Shown piece by piece: positions 8,205-16,957 of a DNA stretch of 38,800 bases (positions are counted from its first letter, which is position 1; the number at the start of each line of letters is the position of its first letter). The notes under the pieces are model-generated. The model did not search any database, had not been told where the DNA came from, and saw only the letters and a list, made by a program, of their open reading frames with translations. The position numbers were made by a program, and so were the translations under genes. Source of the DNA: JAYVJH01 sp043777595 (GTDB taxonomy: Bacteria; Bacteroidota; Bacteroidia; Cytophagales; Spirosomataceae); assembly GCA_043777595.1 (NCBI GenBank), contig JAYWHT010000072.1, positions 1 to 38,800 of the forward strand. Reading direction: 5' to 3'.

Positions 8205-10112
8205 ATGCTACTCGAAATACTAAAACAATACTGGAACTACGATGCCTTTCGACCTTTACAAGAAGAGATTATCGAAGCGACATTGGCCCAAAAAGACACA
8301 TTGGCACTACTACCAACTGGTGGCGGCAAGTCTATTTGTTTTCAAGTATCTGCGTTGGCCGTTGAGGGTGTCTGTATTGTCGTTACGCCGCTAATTGCCC
8401 TCATGAAAGACCAAGTAGAGCAACTCAAAAGGCGAAACATCAAAGCTGTGGCGATATATTCGGGTATGAACTCGTATGAAATTGACATCGCTCTCGACAA
8501 CTGCGTACATGGCCAAACCAAGTTTTTGTATGTGTCGCCAGAGCGGCTCAAAACCGATATTTTTATAGCACGGGTCAAACAAATGAAAGTATGCCTATTG
8601 GCCATTGACGAAGCGCATTGTATTTCGCAGTGGGGTTATGACTTTCGGCCTGCTTATCTGCAAATTGCCGAGTTTCGTAAACTTATTCCCAATACTCCAC
8701 TTATTGCACTGACTGCCTCGGCCACCGAAACCGTTAAAGTAGATATTTGTAAAAATTTAGAACTAAAAAACCCCGTAATTTTTCAAGATACTTTTGCTCG
8801 GGCCAATTTGTCGTATTCGGCTTTTTATGAAGAAAACAAAGACGGACGACTGCTCAAAATACTAAACAATGTGGCTGGTACGGCGTTGGTCTATGTGCGT
8901 AGCCGCAAACGAACCAAAGAAGTGTCGGACTGGCTCAATCGCAATGGCATCAGGTCAGAGTTTTATCATGCAGGACTGGCCGCCAAACAACGCTCAGAAA
9001 AACAAGACGCTTGGATACGCAACCGTGTGCGGGTGGTGGTGGCTACCAACGCTTTTGGTATGGGCATAGACAAACCCGACGTGCGTGCAGTAGTGCATCT
9101 GGACCTACCCGATAGCCTCGAAGCCTATTACCAAGAAGCAGGCCGAGCAGGGCGAGACGGTAAAAAAAGCTATGCCGTTGCGCTCTTTACGTCCAAAGAC
9201 ATTAACGATTTACTAAAAGCCGTAGAACAAAAATACCCTGCCATTGACAGCGTGCAGCGGGTATATCAGGCATTGGCCAATTATTATAAAATACCAACGG
9301 GCGGTGCCGAAATGGAGTCATTTAGCTTTGACATTCAAGACTTTACGTCAATCTTCGGCCTGCCCGTGTCCGAAACGCACTACGCCATCAAACTACTCGA
9401 AAACGAGGGACTGCTTCAACTCAGCGAAAATTACAATAGCCCGTCAAAAATTCATATTGTGGTCGATAACAGGCGACTGTATGAAATCCAAGTTAAAAAC
9501 CAGCAATACGATAATTTTTTAAAACTAATACTCAGAATATACGGTGGCGAATTATTTACCCAGTTTGTTACTATTTCAGAAACGGCCATCGGTCAAAAGT
9601 TTTATGGCACAGAGGCCGAGGTCGTTCAGATTTTGCAGAATTTAGAACAATTAGGGGTATTGAATTATGAAAAACAACGAGACAAACCCCAGCTTACCTT
9701 TCTGACACCTCGCTACGACGTGAGTTTGTTGCCGCTCAATACACTTGAAATCAAACAAAAACAATCAAGAGATACGCAACAAGTAGAGGCCGTGTCCAAT
9801 TATGTACGCCACACAGTGCGCTGCCGAACACAGCTACTGCAAGCCTATTTTGGCGAACAAACCGATGCCACTTGCGGTATTTGTGATAACTGTTTGGCCC
9901 GAAAAAAACGACAACAAAACACCTCGCCAGATGCCAAACAAATACAAGAAAAAATAACCAATATGCTCAAAACCAGCTCATTAAAGCCCGAACAATTGGT
10001 AGCCGCATTTGGAGTAAAAAACGAAACACTGGCCATTGAAATCATCAGAGACCTATTAGCCGATGAGATTATAAGGTACGATGCCGATAGATATTTGGAA
10101 ATAAATGACTGA
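8205..10112 (+). CDS. recQ: ATP-dependent DNA helicase RecQ
   Basis: 3'-5' superfamily 2 helicase for recombination repair and fork maintenance. In the 635-residue product the Q-motif region FRPLQ is at 15-19, Walker A PTGGGKS at 37-43, DEAH at 135-138, and the RecQ aromatic loop (SQWGYDFRP) follows directly. Motif VI QEAGRAGRDG is present. The zinc-binding cysteine cluster appears late (CRTQ..., then CGICDNC), followed by a short winged-helix-like tail; no HRDC domain is seen, so this is a short form. The frame can start at 8148, but that start lies in the tandem repeat; the ATG at 8205 begins the family-typical N-terminus. Confidence 0.96.
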   Translation: MLLEILKQYWNYDAFRPLQEEIIEATLAQKDTLALLPTGGGKSICFQVSALAVEGVCIVVTPLIALMKDQVEQLKRRNIKAVAIYSGMNSYEIDIALDNCVHGQTKFLYVSPERLKTDIFIARVKQMKVCLLAIDEAHCISQWGYDFRPAYLQIAEFRKLIPNTPLIALTASATETVKVDICKNLELKNPVIFQDTFARANLSYSAFYEENKDGRLLKILNNVAGTALVYVRSRKRTKEVSDWLNRNGIRSEFYHAGLAAKQRSEKQDAWIRNRVRVVVATNAFGMGIDKPDVRAVVHLDLPDSLEAYYQEAGRAGRDGKKSYAVALFTSKDINDLLKAVEQKYPAIDSVQRVYQALANYYKIPTGGAEMESFSFDIQDFTSIFGLPVSETHYAIKLLENEGLLQLSENYNSPSKIHIVVDNRRLYEIQVKNQQYDNFLKLILRIYGGELFTQFVTISETAIGQKFYGTEAEVVQILQNLEQLGVLNYEKQRDKPQLTFLTPRYDVSLLPLNTLEIKQKQSRDTQQVEAVSNYVRHTVRCRTQLLQAYFGEQTDATCGICDNCLARKKRQQNTSPDAKQIQEKITNMLKTSSLKPEQLVAAFGVKNETLAIEIIRDLLADEIIRYDADRYLEIND

Positions 10113-10346
10113 AGCTGTTGTATTGGTAATTTGAGCCAACTATGTTTTACATCAGATTTTTGGTACTGGTTTTGTAATCTATCAAACAATGACTTGTTGA
10201 GCAAATATAACAAATGAAATACCTTTTAATATTTATCATAAATTAAGCAACAAGTACCAAAATATAACTTACCGCTAAAAAATCAATGACAAGCGCCTAA
10301 CACGAAACAATACCAACAAAAAAATAAGGACAGGGTGTGGCTTTTT

Positions 10347-10877
10347 TTATAATAACAAATCCCCAATCTCTAACCAGTTATTGACACGCAAATAGTTGGT
10401 TTCTTGGTAGTTGTGCGGAGAATCAAACAGAATGGCTTTACCCTCAAAATCAACGAAGTTTTTGGGCATATCGTCAATCAAGTAGTCGGCAGTCAAGATA
10501 CTTTTGTCGCCACAAAACACAATATTACGCCAGTGTATAAAATCAAAATGAGTTTGTAGCCAGTCGTATTTGTCTCTAAACGAATCTGGAAACTCCATGG
10601 CCGCTGTGCCAACAAAAATGTCATATTTCTTAGCCAATTCTCTTACAACTTCTTGGGCATGAGGTTTGAGAGGAATATCTGCAAAAAAACCAGGCTGGTG
10701 TATCAGTTTAGTAATTCGCTCACGGTCGGTGTTTGATAGTATTTCGGCAAAAGGCTTTTGGTAAAATGCCTCCAATGGTAAACCCGTACCAAAATCGGCC
10801 ACAATTATTTGGGCAATTTTGAGGTAAGTATCGGCCAAAACATCGTCTTGATCAAGGATAATTCTTTGTTTTTTCAT
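10347..10877 (-). CDS. 5'(3')-deoxyribonucleotidase (NT5C family)
   Basis: HAD-superfamily phosphatase predicted to dephosphorylate deoxyribonucleoside monophosphates. The 176-residue protein has the nucleophile motif as DQDD (Asp9, Asp11) in the context ILDQDDVLADT, a VGTAA segment for HAD motif II, and LIDDMPKNF for the C-terminal acidic motif, as in NT5C proteins. It lies 17 bases downstream of purM on the same strand, so the two nucleotide-metabolism genes are probably co-transcribed. Substrate preference cannot be judged from sequence. Confidence 0.88.
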   Translation of the reverse strand: MKKQRIILDQDDVLADTYLKIAQIIVADFGTGLPLEAFYQKPFAEILSNTDRERITKLIHQPGFFADIPLKPHAQEVVRELAKKYDIFVGTAAMEFPDSFRDKYDWLQTHFDFIHWRNIVFCGDKSILTADYLIDDMPKNFVDFEGKAILFDSPHNYQETNYLRVNNWLEIGDLLL

Positions 10878-10894
10878 AACACTGATTACTGCTA

Positions 10895-12061
10895 TTAGTG
10901 ATACACAAACTCACCAAACTCACTTTTGATAGTAACTTGTTTACCTTGGCATTGCGCCACTCTGCCAATGATTTGGGCCTCAATACCAAACGACTGTGCA
11001 ATGTCAATCACTCGCTGGGCGTGGGCTGGGCTGAGATATACTTCGAGGCGATGCCCCATATTAAAAACCTTATACATTTCGTGCCAGTTTGTGCCGCTTT
11101 CTTTTTGAATAAGTCTAAACAATGGTGGCAGTGCAAATAGATTGTCTTTGATAACGTGCAGATTGTCAATAAAATGCAGTACTTTGGTTTGTGCGCCACC
11201 GCTACAATGCACCATACCGTGAATCTGTGGCCGCAACTCGTCCAATAGTACTTTGGCCACAGGTGCATAGGTGCGTGTTGGTGAGAGTATCAGTTGCCCA
11301 ACATTGAGAGGTGTGCCTTCGACGGCTTCGGTCAGGGTCTTTGAACCGCTATAAATCAGCGAACTATGGATTGTAGGCTCAAAACTTTCTGGATATTTGG
11401 CCGCCAACTGATTGGTCAATACATCGTGTCGGGCTGAGGTGAGGCCGTTACTGCCCATACCGCCATTGTAGGTGGTTTCGTAAATTGCTTGCCCAAATGA
11501 GGCCAATCCGACTATGACATCGCCTGCCTGAATGGTATCGTTTGAGATAACCTCTGAGCGTTTCATGCGGGCAACTACGGTACTGTTTACGGTTATGGTT
11601 CTGACCAAATCGCCTACGTCGGCCGTTTCACCGCCTGTGCTGTGTATTTCTATGCCGTGGCTTCGGAGCATGGCCAGCATGTCTTCTGTGCCGTTGATTA
11701 TTTCGCCAATGACTTCACCCGAGATTCTATTTTTATTTCGGTCAATGGTCGAAGATAGTAATATCGGGCCTGTGGCACCGACACAAATCAAGTCGTCGGT
11801 ATTCATCACTACGGCATCTTGCGCTATGCCGCGCCATACCGACAAGTCGCCTGTTTCTTTCCAATATAAATAAGCCAACGATGTTTTTGTACCAGCACCA
11901 TCTGCGTGCATTATTGTACAATAATCGGGGTCGTTGGCCAATACGTCAGGTACAATTTTACAAAAAGCCTTTGGAAAAAGCCCCTTGTCCAATTTATCTA
12001 TCGCACGATGCACGTCTTCTTTTGAGGCCGACACGCCCCGCTGCAAATATCTATCTTCCAT
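10895..12061 (-). CDS. purM: Phosphoribosylformylglycinamidine cyclo-ligase (AIR synthase)
   Basis: Fifth step of de novo purine synthesis: ATP-dependent ring closure of FGAM to AIR. The 388-residue protein begins MEDRYLQRGVSASKEDV, has the ATP/phosphate motif HADGAGTKTS near residue 53, a TGGETADVGD segment, and the C-terminal AIRS_C domain with HCSGGAQTK and NMGHRLEVY. It is longer than the approximately 345-residue enteric enzyme, in line with the divergent PurM type of Bacteroidota. The NT5C-family nucleotidase follows 17 bases downstream. A degenerate copy of the dispersed repeat lies just upstream of its start. Confidence 0.94.
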   Translation of the reverse strand: MEDRYLQRGVSASKEDVHRAIDKLDKGLFPKAFCKIVPDVLANDPDYCTIMHADGAGTKTSLAYLYWKETGDLSVWRGIAQDAVVMNTDDLICVGATGPILLSSTIDRNKNRISGEVIGEIINGTEDMLAMLRSHGIEIHSTGGETADVGDLVRTITVNSTVVARMKRSEVISNDTIQAGDVIVGLASFGQAIYETTYNGGMGSNGLTSARHDVLTNQLAAKYPESFEPTIHSSLIYSGSKTLTEAVEGTPLNVGQLILSPTRTYAPVAKVLLDELRPQIHGMVHCSGGAQTKVLHFIDNLHVIKDNLFALPPLFRLIQKESGTNWHEMYKVFNMGHRLEVYLSPAHAQRVIDIAQSFGIEAQIIGRVAQCQGKQVTIKSEFGEFVYH

Positions 12062-12107
12062 GGGGGACAGTTATTGAGTTGTTGAGTTATTGAATGTGTG
12101 AGTGGCA

Positions 12108-12151
12108 GTATTATATTAAACCCACGACACTATACCATACTACATACATTT
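12108..12151 (-). repeat. Possible degenerate third copy of the dispersed repeat
   Basis: About 44 bases in the purM upstream gap resemble 26295-26338 on the same strand (for example CAGTATTATATT against CAGTATTGTATT, then a shared CACGACAC). I estimate about two thirds identity by eye, clearly weaker than the match between copies A and B. Only one end of the element is recognisable. Confidence 0.35.
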
Positions 12152-12164
12152 GATTACTAAAATT

Positions 12165-14888
12165 TTACCTAATTTTCAATGACCATGTTTGTAGTTTTCC
12201 GCCTGAATAAGTATAAATCAAGAGTTTATTGTAGCTGTCCACCAAACTCACTTTGATGGGTACTTCGCTCGGAATCGGCTTGTCGCCAATTTGCTCGCCT
12301 TTTAAATTATAGAGTGTTGTAAAAGGCCCAGATTTAATACTAATAAACTGAACATCAGAACCCAACGAATGGTACTGTACGTTTTTTTGGTCGGGTACTA
12401 AGTCTTGGCCTACAAACAATTCTGTTCCTTTTTTGTCCAATATAGCAAACTGTGTTTCAGATTCTCTAAAAAGCAACCAATCCCGATTGGATACATCGGC
12501 TCTGGGTCTAAAAAATGCCGTTGGGTCTGAGCGAAAAAGCTGGGCTTTGGATTTTATTTTACCGTCCAACGAAATATGAAACAAATCGCCATACTTACTC
12601 ATTCCTACCAGTTCGGTTGTGGCTGTTTCGGGGTTTAGTACACCAAAAAATGGCCCCGCAATATTTGTTTTTAGGTCTAATTTATAAGGTGCTGGAATGA
12701 CTCCATTTTCTTTGATTAAACCAACTTGTCCGGTAGCTTGGGTAAATAAAAAGTGCCGTTTTCCTTCAAATTCAATTTCGCTAATTGGCAGCAATAAATC
12801 TGTAAACGGCCTTGATTTATTGAGTAGCACTGGCTGTTGGCTTGGGCTATTCCAGAGATAAATATAACCTTGGGTATCTATTATCAAAAACCGATAGCTG
12901 GCTTCGATGCCACTCTCTAACCGTTGCAAACTTCTTATTTTGTTGTTATTGGGAAGATTTACGAGGGGCAAAGAGGTGTAGCGATGGGTATCGTCTTCAT
13001 CGATTACGTACAGACTTTTGTTGGTTGCAAAAATATATTGCAGGCGGCCTATTCCCAGAAAATCTGCTGAGTGGATATCGTCAATGATTGGTGCATCTAA
13101 GCTAATTATTTTTTGTTTTTTTGTTTCGGCCAATGGGTTTAGTAGTTCATTGACGGCATTGACGACCAATATTTTTTCTAATGCGTTAGGATAATTCCTG
13201 ACTGCATAAATACCACTTGTGGGCTTTGTAAACTCGGTTTCTTGTTGTAAAAAAAGTTTATTCAATACTTTGGCATTTGTTGTGGTAGTCGTTCGGGCAA
13301 AGGTGAGTGACGAGTAAGCCCTTGCATTTTTGTAAGCCGTCTGAAACACCAACTGGTCGAAAGGTAGTTTTTCGGTAATGTCATAATTGAGATTATTGAA
13401 AACATAACTCAAAAAACTATTGCCAATATACTGTTTTGCTTTGCGGGTATTGACCAAAAGCATAAAATTTGACGACTTGATAGACTGATTGACAAAACCG
13501 CTATAAACCTGTGAGTTGGCCCAAGTGCGCTCGTATTCCAAGTCCACCAAATAATCTTTGAGTACTTGACGGTCGTTGGCATAGACAACAAAGTTTTTAT
13601 AAAACGCCACATAGCTGGTCGGAAAACCCTTGAACAACCCCCCAAACAACACTGCGGGTAGCTCTGGGGTGTCGATGGTATAGACTTTTATGTTTTGAAA
13701 CGTCTCATAGGGCAACTCTCTATTTTTGTTAAAAACGATTGAAAGTCGCTTATAGAAAGGCTCTAAGGTGGTATTGGGCTTGACCTGCTGCAAAAATACC
13801 TGCCCTTTGGTGAGTACGTTGTTTGGCTCTAACTGGCACATTATTAGTTCTTTGTCTATGTATTGATAGACGGTGTCCAACTGTGATGCACTAAGCTGAG
13901 ATGTAAAACTATTACGCGCTTCATTGACAGTATCGCTCGAAACTTCGCTGAGGCGCTGGCGCAAGGTTTTGGTAAAGGTAGTCGAATTTTTGAAACCCAG
14001 ACGGCAAATAGTAGCAGCATTGGTTGGCAGGTAGTACAGGCTTCTAAATGGGGTCGTTGGCTGGTTGTTGAGTACATCAATGTAGCCGCTTAGTTTTATT
14101 TTTTTTCCTTTTGAGGTCAGTGTTGGATTTTTGGTAGAAAACAATTTGTCTAAATGAAAACTCTCCGTGGCAGGCAAAAACGACAAAAAATAGATTAAGC
14201 CCGCATCAGACTTGGCCGAAGCATCGTTTTTGAGTGCGTCCGACAATATGGCACTGTCAATAAACACACTCAACTCGCTTCCTCTACTCTGTACAGCTTC
14301 AAAACGACTGCTATTGGTGGCATTGAGCGGGCTTTGAGCAAACCGTATCCAGTCTTCCAGCACGTCGCCAGAGGTACACATCACCATCATATTATTGAAT
14401 ACTGTGTAAGCAAACAGAGATTCTGAGCGCAAATTACTGACCTCAAACACCTTTCGGCCTTCGTGTTCGTGGGTGCTGATGCGTGCTTTGGTGGAGCTTG
14501 GCGATTCCAACCAGCCAGCGGTTTCAAAGGCGTTGAGTGGAATGTAAATCAAATAAGTAAATCGTCCGCCCGAGTTGCGTTGTAGGGCATAGGTAATAGT
14601 TCGGTTTTTAAAAAACTGCTCTGTTTGAAGACTATCTTTTGATAATAATCGTATAAAATTAACCTGCTGAGAAGCCAAATTAAAGAGCGGCACTTCTTTG
14701 AGTTCCAGACCACCTCGCTGGCTCTTGAAAGTAGAGTCTTGTAGGCGAGTACTTTGAAGTACGAAAAAACTATTTTCGGGCAAATATTTCCAGACAGTAC
14801 CCGAGTACGACTGCCAATACCTGAATCCAAACCAACCAGCGGCCAAGAGCAATACAACGATAAGTAGATATAGACTTCTTTTTTTCAA
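12165..14888 (-). CDS. Large membrane-anchored protein of unknown function
   Basis: 907 residues with an N-terminal anchor (positively charged MKKR followed by about 17 hydrophobic residues, then RYWQSYSG), so most of the protein should face the periplasm. The first half resembles DUF3352-type proteins in layout (a PENSFFVLQS opening and repeated YIPLN, VVYAND, DRQVLKDYL blocks). The last third has short strand-rich units (YIYLWNSP, HFLFTQATGQVGLI, LYNLKGEQIG) that look like beta-propeller blades. It starts 3 bases after the glycosyltransferase gene, so they are one transcription unit. No enzymatic motif is recognised. A role in envelope assembly or surface glycan handling is only a guess from context. 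Confidence 0.85.
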   Translation of the reverse strand: MKKRSLYLLIVVLLLAAGWFGFRYWQSYSGTVWKYLPENSFFVLQSTRLQDSTFKSQRGGLELKEVPLFNLASQQVNFIRLLSKDSLQTEQFFKNRTITYALQRNSGGRFTYLIYIPLNAFETAGWLESPSSTKARISTHEHEGRKVFEVSNLRSESLFAYTVFNNMMVMCTSGDVLEDWIRFAQSPLNATNSSRFEAVQSRGSELSVFIDSAILSDALKNDASAKSDAGLIYFLSFLPATESFHLDKLFSTKNPTLTSKGKKIKLSGYIDVLNNQPTTPFRSLYYLPTNAATICRLGFKNSTTFTKTLRQRLSEVSSDTVNEARNSFTSQLSASQLDTVYQYIDKELIMCQLEPNNVLTKGQVFLQQVKPNTTLEPFYKRLSIVFNKNRELPYETFQNIKVYTIDTPELPAVLFGGLFKGFPTSYVAFYKNFVVYANDRQVLKDYLVDLEYERTWANSQVYSGFVNQSIKSSNFMLLVNTRKAKQYIGNSFLSYVFNNLNYDITEKLPFDQLVFQTAYKNARAYSSLTFARTTTTTNAKVLNKLFLQQETEFTKPTSGIYAVRNYPNALEKILVVNAVNELLNPLAETKKQKIISLDAPIIDDIHSADFLGIGRLQYIFATNKSLYVIDEDDTHRYTSLPLVNLPNNNKIRSLQRLESGIEASYRFLIIDTQGYIYLWNSPSQQPVLLNKSRPFTDLLLPISEIEFEGKRHFLFTQATGQVGLIKENGVIPAPYKLDLKTNIAGPFFGVLNPETATTELVGMSKYGDLFHISLDGKIKSKAQLFRSDPTAFFRPRADVSNRDWLLFRESETQFAILDKKGTELFVGQDLVPDQKNVQYHSLGSDVQFISIKSGPFTTLYNLKGEQIGDKPIPSEVPIKVSLVDSYNKLLIYTYSGGKLQTWSLKIR

Positions 14889-14891
14889 GAT

Positions 14892-15638
14892 TTAAGTATT
14901 TTTAATTGCTCGTACCTTTGAGTTAAGATCCAACCTAAACCGCAGCAGTTCTTTGAAACTCTGAATACAAACTTTTAGTAATTTCCATCGCAATATAGAC
15001 ACTTCGCCAGTAAGCCGCTCTTTGTGAACAATCGGAACATCAAAAGTTTTTTGGCCTGCTTTACGTGCCATTACTGCCAAAAAAATATTGGGTGCAAATG
15101 GCTCAGGGCTGGGCAGTTGTGCCAATAATTTTTTGAGATAACTACCTTTGATGAGCCTAAACGGAATATTGCTATCGTTGAGATAAGTGCCGTAAGCAAA
15201 AAAAATGGTATATTTCAAGATACGAGTGATGGCCAACCGAGCAGGAGCGTCGTAGCGTACTTGGCGGTGGCCCATTATAAATTGAGACTCGTTGCGTTTG
15301 GCCCAGAGTTTCAGTACGTCGGCTGTTATAAACTGGTCGTCGGAGTCGGTCTGAAACACCCATTCTGACCCCAACTCCACGGCCTTGCGATAGCCATTGA
15401 CAACGGCATTGCCATGGCCACCATTTACTTGATTGACAACCAACAGATTACTTATTTTGGGCGCAAGTCCATTTAGTATTTCGGCTGTTTTGTCTTTTGA
15501 CCCGTCATTTATTACAATCAATTTGGTGGACTGGTCAGCAAACGACTCCGTCAAGAACGATGTCCACATCTTAACAACTTGCTCGATGCACGCCTCCTCG
15601 TTATAGGCAGGCATGACGATTGAAAAAAAAACGCTCAT
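14892..15638 (-). CDS. Family 2 glycosyltransferase
   Basis: GT-A fold glycosyltransferase of 248 residues. It has the N-terminal nucleotide-sugar site (SIVMPAYNEE at 6-15, INDGSKDKT), GGHGNAVVNGYRKA, and an acidic FQTDSDDQF stretch that supplies the DxD metal site. There is no obvious transmembrane tail, so it resembles soluble dolichyl-phosphate-mannose-synthase-like or polysaccharide glycosyltransferases. It is followed after 3 bases by the large anchored protein, suggesting a joint envelope function. Donor and acceptor are unknown. Confidence 0.92.
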   Translation of the reverse strand: MSVFFSIVMPAYNEEACIEQVVKMWTSFLTESFADQSTKLIVINDGSKDKTAEILNGLAPKISNLLVVNQVNGGHGNAVVNGYRKAVELGSEWVFQTDSDDQFITADVLKLWAKRNESQFIMGHRQVRYDAPARLAITRILKYTIFFAYGTYLNDSNIPFRLIKGSYLKKLLAQLPSPEPFAPNIFLAVMARKAGQKTFDVPIVHKERLTGEVSILRWKLLKVCIQSFKELLRFRLDLNSKVRAIKNT

Positions 15639-15778
15639 ATCTTATATTTTGCCCAAAATTACGAAATTGTATTTACTAATCTGTATTTTCGAGGACTTTG
15701 TTCGATTGGGTAGTTATTTGGCCTTTTAAGGTTTTATGTTTTAGAATCCAAAACTATACTTTTTAAGATAAGTTCTAC

Positions 15779-15786
15779 TAACTTTG
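15779..15786 (+). promoter_or_regulatory. Probable -7 element of the pheA promoter
   Basis: TAACTTTG matches the Bacteroidota TAnnTTTG -7 consensus and lies 25 bases before the pheA start codon on the same strand. A canonical TTTG at -33 is not evident. Confidence 0.5.
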
Positions 15787-15811
15787 CAAACAAAGATTTT
15801 ACAAAAACTAA

Positions 15812-16885
15812 ATGACCTTAGAAGAAATAAGACAACACATTGATACCATCGATGACGACATGCTCACGCTGCTCAACCGCCGTATGGAATGGGTGCAGAA
15901 AGTAGGCGAGCTAAAACGTGCCTCTCAGTCGGTGATTTATAGACCAGAGCGTGAAAAGTACATTGTAGATAGGCTCTCCAAACAAAACACAGGGCCGCTA
16001 CCCAACTCCGCTATTGAAGCTATTTATTTAGAGGTTTTTGCCGTTGCTCGTAACATAGAACTCCCTGAGCGAGTGGCATTTTTGGGACCAGAGGGTAGCT
16101 TTACACACCAAGCCGCCGAAAGTCGTTTTGGTGCCATGAGCGAGTACATGACGTTGCCAACTATCAGGGCAGTCTTTGAAGCCGTTGATACTGGCCGGGC
16201 CAAATATGGCGTAATACCCATCGAAAATAACCAGGAGGGTATTGTCTATGAAACTGTAGATTTGCTCAATACAACTAACCTCAATATTGCTGCCGAACTC
16301 AAAATACCAGTTCATTTTGCGCTGGCCACTGAGGCCGAAAGCCCTTCAAAAATAAAGCGTATTTATTCAAAGGATATTGCATTTAGACAATGTAGAGGTT
16401 TTTTGAATAAATATTTTGAGCATACACAGCCCGAAGAAATTCAGGTAGAATCGACCTCAAAGGCGGCCAAACTCGCCGCCGAAGACCCCGAAAGTGCGGC
16501 AATATGCTCGGTTATTGCAGCCAAATTGTTTGGGTTGCCTGTACTTTTTGACAATATCGAAGACAACAGCAACAATCGCACGAGGTTTTTTATATTGGCC
16601 AAAAACTTTATAAATCAACCCAGCAACAACGACAAAACGACCATCATTGCCAGCCTACCCAATACCGACAAGGCAGGAGTGTTAGCCGATTTTTTGCAAG
16701 ATTTTAAAAATAATAATATCAATCTAACCAAAATCGAAAGCCGCCCGCACAAAGGTGACGAAGCGTTTAATTTTTGGTTTTTTATAGAATTAGAAGGTTA
16801 TTTTGAAGACCAAAACTTGCAAAATGTGTTTGATAAACACCGAAATTATATCAAATGGCTGGGTAGTTATGTCAAAAATACCTAA
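15812..16885 (+). CDS. pheA: Bifunctional chorismate mutase / prephenate dehydratase
   Basis: Makes phenylpyruvate from chorismate for phenylalanine synthesis. The 357-residue protein has an AroQ-type chorismate mutase (about residues 1-85: IDTIDDDMLTLLNRRMEWVQ, RPEREKYI), a prephenate dehydratase domain starting at VAFLGPEGSFTHQAA near residue 89 with the later NNRTRFF motif near 250, and a C-terminal ACT domain with the phenylalanine-binding ESRPHKG motif. Full length for the P-protein family. Feedback inhibition by phenylalanine is expected. aroK lies two genes downstream, giving a loose aromatic grouping. Confidence 0.96.
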   Translation: MTLEEIRQHIDTIDDDMLTLLNRRMEWVQKVGELKRASQSVIYRPEREKYIVDRLSKQNTGPLPNSAIEAIYLEVFAVARNIELPERVAFLGPEGSFTHQAAESRFGAMSEYMTLPTIRAVFEAVDTGRAKYGVIPIENNQEGIVYETVDLLNTTNLNIAAELKIPVHFALATEAESPSKIKRIYSKDIAFRQCRGFLNKYFEHTQPEEIQVESTSKAAKLAAEDPESAAICSVIAAKLFGLPVLFDNIEDNSNNRTRFFILAKNFINQPSNNDKTTIIASLPNTDKAGVLADFLQDFKNNNINLTKIESRPHKGDEAFNFWFFIELEGYFEDQNLQNVFDKHRNYIKWLGSYVKNT

Positions 16886-16886
16886 T

Positions 16887-16918
16887 AGATTAGACAACTT
16901 TTAAAAGTTTTCTAATCT
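16887..16918 (+). terminator. Hairpin just after pheA
   Basis: Arms AGATTAGA (16887-16894) and TCTAATCT (16911-16918) enclose a further AACTTTT/AAAAGTT inverted pair, giving a long stem with one mismatched pair. It starts directly after the pheA stop codon. There is no long U-run, so attenuation or partial termination is as likely as full termination. Confidence 0.5.
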
Positions 16919-16957
16919 CCTGTCAAACAATAATTAGAAAAATAGATAACCAATAAA

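Noticed and set aside
10113..10346. Possible small gene or RNA between recQ and the nucleotidase gene
   Set aside because: No convincing start-stop frame or hairpin; a TATATTTG on the minus strand would transcribe into the end of recQ and is probably chance.
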